Of a DNA stretch of 7,485 nt, positions 5,453 to 7,485 are shown piece after piece. A program made the position numbers and the translations under genes. The notes beneath the pieces were generated by a model. That model saw nothing but the letters and a program-made list of their open reading frames with translations, had not been told where the DNA came from and did not search any database. The first letter of the stretch is position 1. Each line of letters begins with the position of its first letter. This DNA is from DASQQQ01 sp036390995 (lineage in GTDB: Bacteria > Actinomycetota > UBA4738 > HRBIN12). The stretch spans positions 1 to 7,485 of the forward strand of contig DASWAT010000101.1 of NCBI GenBank assembly GCA_036390995.1, in the 5' to 3' direction.

Positions 5453-6258
5453 ACCGCTCGCCGGTAGAGCCGGACCGCGATCGGTGCGAACACCACGAGG
5501 ATCCCGATGCACCACGCGATGCACTGCCACACGTAGGTCGCGGTCGGTCCGCCGAGCGTGAGCGCGCGCACCGCGGACGCCGTGAGGGACACCGGCTGGT
5601 GCTCGGCGAAGACCCGCAGCCAGCTCGGCATGTTCTGCGGCGAGACGAAGGCGGAGGAGGCGAACACCAGCGGCGCGAGGACCGGGAACGCCGCGGCCTG
5701 GGCCGTCTCGGGATCCTTCACCGCAAGGCCCACCGTGGCGAAGATCCACGACATCGCGTACCCGAACAGCACGACCAGCGCCCCGCCGGCCAGCACGCCG
5801 AGCACGTTGGTGTGGATCCGCCAGCCCACCAGGAACCCCACGACCATCATCAGGATGACCACGAACACGTTCCGGGTGGTGTCCGCGAGCGTCCGTCCCG
5901 TCAGCACCGCGGAGCGGGCCATCGGCAGCGCGTGGAAGCGCTCCATGAGCCCGCTCTTCAGGTCGGTGGCCAGGCCGATGGCCGTGGCGATGGCGCCGAA
6001 CACCACGGTCTGCACGAAGATGCCCGGCATCAGGAAGTCGACGTAGGGGACGTTGCCCACCTGGATCGAGCCGCCGAACACGTACCGGAACATCAGCACG
6101 AAGATGATCGGCTGGATCGTGGAGAACACCAGGAGCTGGGGCACCCGGCGGTAGGCGATGAGGTTGCGCTGCACGATCGCGAACGTGTCGCGGACCGGCC
6201 CGAACGGGACCTGGTGGTCCCTGGTCTCCTCCACGGGGATCGAGACGGAGGTGCTCAT
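5449..6258 (-). CDS. ABC-2 type exporter permease, DrrB-like (269 aa)
   Basis: This is the membrane half of a drug-type ABC exporter. After a cytoplasmic N-terminus (1-40) come about six hydrophobic segments, near 42-60, 78-97, 130-148, 152-179, 190-205 and 243-263. Between the second and third lies FHALPMARSAVLTGRTLADT (108-127), the ABC-2 signature region (ERFxxLPMxRSxVLxGRxxAD). LVFASSAFVSPQNMPSWLRV (197-216) and the following AEHQPVS (218-224) are the conserved motif of DrrB and related permeases. It should pair with the ATPase encoded just upstream to pump a hydrophobic compound or lipid out of the cell. ATG 6258 overlaps the ATPase stop as ATGA, so translation is coupled. Its stop TAG (5451-5449) shares a CTAG with the stop of the convergent VOC stub. 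The length is normal for the family. The substrate cannot be told from sequence. Confidence 0.92.
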   Translation of the reverse strand: MSTSVSIPVEETRDHQVPFGPVRDTFAIVQRNLIAYRRVPQLLVFSTIQPIIFVLMFRYVFGGSIQVGNVPYVDFLMPGIFVQTVVFGAIATAIGLATDLKSGLMERFHALPMARSAVLTGRTLADTTRNVFVVILMMVVGFLVGWRIHTNVLGVLAGGALVVLFGYAMSWIFATVGLAVKDPETAQAAAFPVLAPLVFASSAFVSPQNMPSWLRVFAEHQPVSLTASAVRALTLGGPTATYVWQCIAWCIGILVVFAPIAVRLYRRAV

Positions 6259-7253
6259 GCCGCGTCTCCTTCTTCCTCTTCGATGCCGTCGTCGTCCCGA
6301 TCGTCCTGCGCGCGTTCCGACTCCGCGTGGCGGCCGGTCAGCGTGAGGAACACGTCGTCCAGGCTCGGCTCGCGGACGGTCAGCGTGTCGGGCTCGAGCC
6401 CGTCGATGTCGAGCGAGCGGAGCGCCTCGATCAGCACGTGCGCTCCGCGGTCGGACGTGATGCGGATCCGCTCCCCTTCGCGCTCGACCCGCGCGTCGGC
6501 CAGCTCGGACAGCCGCCGAAACGCGCGCTCCGACCGTCCGTCGCCACGGACGCCCATCTCGACGACGGTGCTGCCGAGCTGCGCCTTGAGGTTCTGGGGC
6601 GTGTCGTTCGCGATCACCTTGCCGAAGTCCATCACCGCGATGCGCTGGGCCAGGCGGTCGGCCTCCTCCAGGTACTGCGTCGTCAGCAGCACCGTGGTGC
6701 CGTCCTCGACCAGCTCGCGGATCATGTCCCACAGCTCGTTGCGGCTGGAGATGTCCAGCCCGGTCGTCGGCTCGTCCAGGAACAGGACGGGCGGTCGCTG
6801 CACGAGCGAGGCGGCGATGTCCAGGCGGCGGCGCATGCCACCCGAGTACGTCCGCAGCGGCCGGTCCGAGGCGTGCGACAGGCCGAACCGCTCCAGCAGC
6901 TCGTCCCCCCGCCGCTTGATCTCGCCCCGAGGCAGCTGCGCCAGCAGGCCCACCATGCGCAGGTTCTCCCGGCCGGTCAGGTTCGCGTCGACGGCGGCGT
7001 ACTGCCCGGCCAGCCCGATGCGTCGCCGGACGGCGTCCGGCTCGCGCACCACGTCGTGCCCGAGCACCTCGGCGCGCCCGGCGTCGGGGGACAGGATGGT
7101 GGCCAGCACCCGGACCGTCGTCGTCTTGCCGGCTCCGTTCGGCCCGAGCAGCCCGAACACGGTCCCCTGCGCGACGGCGAGGTCGATGCCGTCCACGGCC
7201 TTCACGTTCCCGAGCTGCTTGTGGAGCCTTTCCACCACGATCGCGTCGTCCAT
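6255..7253 (-). CDS. ABC exporter ATP-binding protein, DrrA-like (332 aa)
   Basis: This is the ATPase subunit of the exporter. It contains Walker A GPNGAGKTT (37-45), Q-loop Gln84 in GLAGQYAAVD, signature YSGGM (136-140), Walker B VLFLDEPTTGLD (156-167), and the switch region TTQYLEEADRLA (191-202), where Gln replaces the usual His as is normal in DrrA proteins. The C-terminal regulatory part contains LTVREPSLDDVFLTLTG (291-307), the DrrA-type C-terminal motif, followed by an unusually acidic tail (EERAQDD-like to EEEEGDAA, about 311-332). ATG 7253 is chosen over GTG 7271 because GGAAGG (plus-strand 7263-7268) lies 9 bases before it and the protein then starts directly with the first strand. 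It is the first gene of a two-gene operon with the permease (ATGA overlap) and faces the MarR-type gene. Likely role: ATP-driven efflux of an antibiotic-like or lipid substrate. Confidence 0.93.
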   Translation of the reverse strand: MDDAIVVERLHKQLGNVKAVDGIDLAVAQGTVFGLLGPNGAGKTTTVRVLATILSPDAGRAEVLGHDVVREPDAVRRRIGLAGQYAAVDANLTGRENLRMVGLLAQLPRGEIKRRGDELLERFGLSHASDRPLRTYSGGMRRRLDIAASLVQRPPVLFLDEPTTGLDISSRNELWDMIRELVEDGTTVLLTTQYLEEADRLAQRIAVMDFGKVIANDTPQNLKAQLGSTVVEMGVRGDGRSERAFRRLSELADARVEREGERIRITSDRGAHVLIEALRSLDIDGLEPDTLTVREPSLDDVFLTLTGRHAESERAQDDRDDDGIEEEEGDAA

Positions 7254-7262
7254 AGCGCGGTA

Positions 7263-7268
7263 CCTTCC
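7263..7268 (-). promoter_or_regulatory. Shine-Dalgarno of the DrrA-like gene
   Basis: GGAAGG on the minus strand lies 9 bases before ATG 7253 and decides this start over GTG 7271, which would sit upstream of the site. Confidence 0.65.
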
Positions 7269-7292
7269 CACAGGTGGTTGAGTTACGTCAAG

Positions 7293-7300
7293 TATCGATA
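7293..7300. promoter_or_regulatory. Candidate operator 1: TATCGATA palindrome
   Basis: A perfect 8-base palindrome in the AT-rich spacer between the exporter operon and the divergent MarR-type gene. MarR proteins bind short AT-rich dyads in exactly this position and commonly control both themselves and the neighbouring pump. It lies about 40 bases upstream of the DrrA-like start, where binding could block leftward transcription. The outer flanks do not extend the symmetry, so the site is suggestive rather than certain. Confidence 0.45.
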
Positions 7301-7314
7301 TGCCTGAAAGGTCA

Positions 7315-7330
7315 AGAAATTGAAATATCT
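7315..7330. promoter_or_regulatory. Candidate operator 2: imperfect dyad over the MarR-gene -35
   Basis: AGAAATTGAAATATCT is an imperfect dyad in which 6 of 8 base pairs match its own reverse complement. It covers the -35 element TTGAAA of the rightward promoter, so a repressor bound here would block the MarR-type gene. Its centre is 26 bases from that of the TATCGATA palindrome. GTCAAG occurs at both 7287-7292 and 7311-7316, next to each candidate site. Confidence 0.35.
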
Positions 7331-7348
7331 GCGTCCTCCGGGTACCCT
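7320..7348 (+). promoter_or_regulatory. Promoter of the MarR-type gene
   Basis: The -35 TTGAAA (7320-7325) and the -10 TACCCT (7343-7348) are separated by an ideal 17 bases. The predicted transcription start, at about 7354-7355, is only some 5 bases before ATG 7360, so the message would be almost leaderless; no clear Shine-Dalgarno precedes the ATG. The -10 lies within the palindrome GGGTACCC (7340-7347). Confidence 0.6.
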
Positions 7349-7359
7349 ACCGGTGCCAG

Positions 7360-7485
7360 ATGAACGACGAGGGACGGGCCCGCAGGCACGAGTTGGCCAC
7401 GGATGCGTGGCGCAGGATGGCCCGGTTCGCGTTCACGAAGTTCCAGGGCAGCGAGCATGCCCAACTCCTGCGCGAGCTGGGGCTC
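7360..7485 (+). CDS. MarR-family transcriptional regulator, N-terminal part (3' end outside window)
   Basis: The 42 codons in the window read MNDEGRARRHELATDAWRRM, then ARFAFTKFQG and SEHAQLLRELGL, and run off the right edge with no stop. The pattern (RRHELATxAWxxMxxFxFxxFQ, then LRxLGL) matches the N-terminal dimerisation helices of actinobacterial MarR-type regulators; the DNA-binding winged helix would lie beyond the window. ATG 7360 is chosen because a good promoter ends just before it and the sequence is family-like from the start. It is divergent from the DrrA/DrrB-type exporter, a classic arrangement in which a MarR protein represses itself and the pump until a ligand releases it. That link is inferred from position and from the dyads between the genes. 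With only the N-terminus visible the assignment is fairly, not fully, secure. Confidence 0.75.
   Translation, partial: MNDEGRARRHELATDAWRRMARFAFTKFQGSEHAQLLRELGL

Noticed and set aside
5326..7281. Very long plus-strand open frame opposite the ABC exporter genes
   Set aside because: It is the antisense shadow of two well-supported genes, with His/Arg/Asp- then Ser/Arg-rich translation and no domain.
1..7485. tRNA, rRNA, CRISPR array, insertion sequence, integrase or attachment site
   Set aside because: No cloverleaf, regular repeat-spacer array, transposase motif or terminal inverted repeats were seen on either strand.

Overview
The window is high-GC DNA with dense coding, frequent GTG starts and one clearly leaderless-type promoter. 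It also carries an F420-dependent (Ddn-type) reductase and a DrrA/DrrB-type ABC exporter facing a MarR-type regulator. Together these suggest an actinobacterium (Actinomycetota), probably an environmental lineage; a high-GC Chloroflexota lineage that also uses F420 cannot be excluded. I see no rRNA, tRNA, CRISPR array, insertion sequence or attachment site.

Layout, left to right. (1) 3-395 +: the C-terminal part of a beta-rich, probably secreted, uncharacterised protein, cut by the window edge. (2) 428-1588 +: an exported, possibly lipid-anchored GH99/WbsX-like glycosidase-type protein. (3) 1639-1746 -: the 5' stub of a small DUF3052-like gene. (4) 1809-2552 +: a class I SAM-dependent methyltransferase. 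(5) 2617-2760 -: the 5' stub of a dihydrofolate-reductase-like (RibD C-terminal domain) gene. (6) 2917-3339 +: a Ddn-family deazaflavin-dependent reductase. (7) 3578-4411 +: a metallo-beta-lactamase-fold protein with an N-terminal zinc ribbon and a leaderless promoter. (8) 4449-5288 +: a DODA/LigB-type extradiol dioxygenase. (9) 5339-5452 +: the 3' stub of a VOC (glyoxalase/bleomycin-resistance) gene, whose stop codon overlaps the stop of the next, convergent gene. (10) 5449-7253 -: an ABC-2 exporter operon (permease and ATPase, overlapping by ATGA). (11) 7360 to the window end, +: the start of a MarR-type regulator, divergent from the exporter, with a palindrome-bearing AT-rich control region between them.

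How the genes may work together. The MarR regulator and drug-type exporter form a classic regulated efflux module. The methyltransferase, F420-type reductase, MBL-fold protein and extradiol dioxygenase are all small-molecule-modifying types, and the three stubs belong to similar families. The region therefore reads as a fast-turning-over stretch of accessory detoxification or catabolic genes beside an efflux module. A shared pathway is inference only. I found no convincing undescribed multi-gene system. The most unusual features are the three gene stubs wedged between intact genes and the structured MarR/exporter control region.
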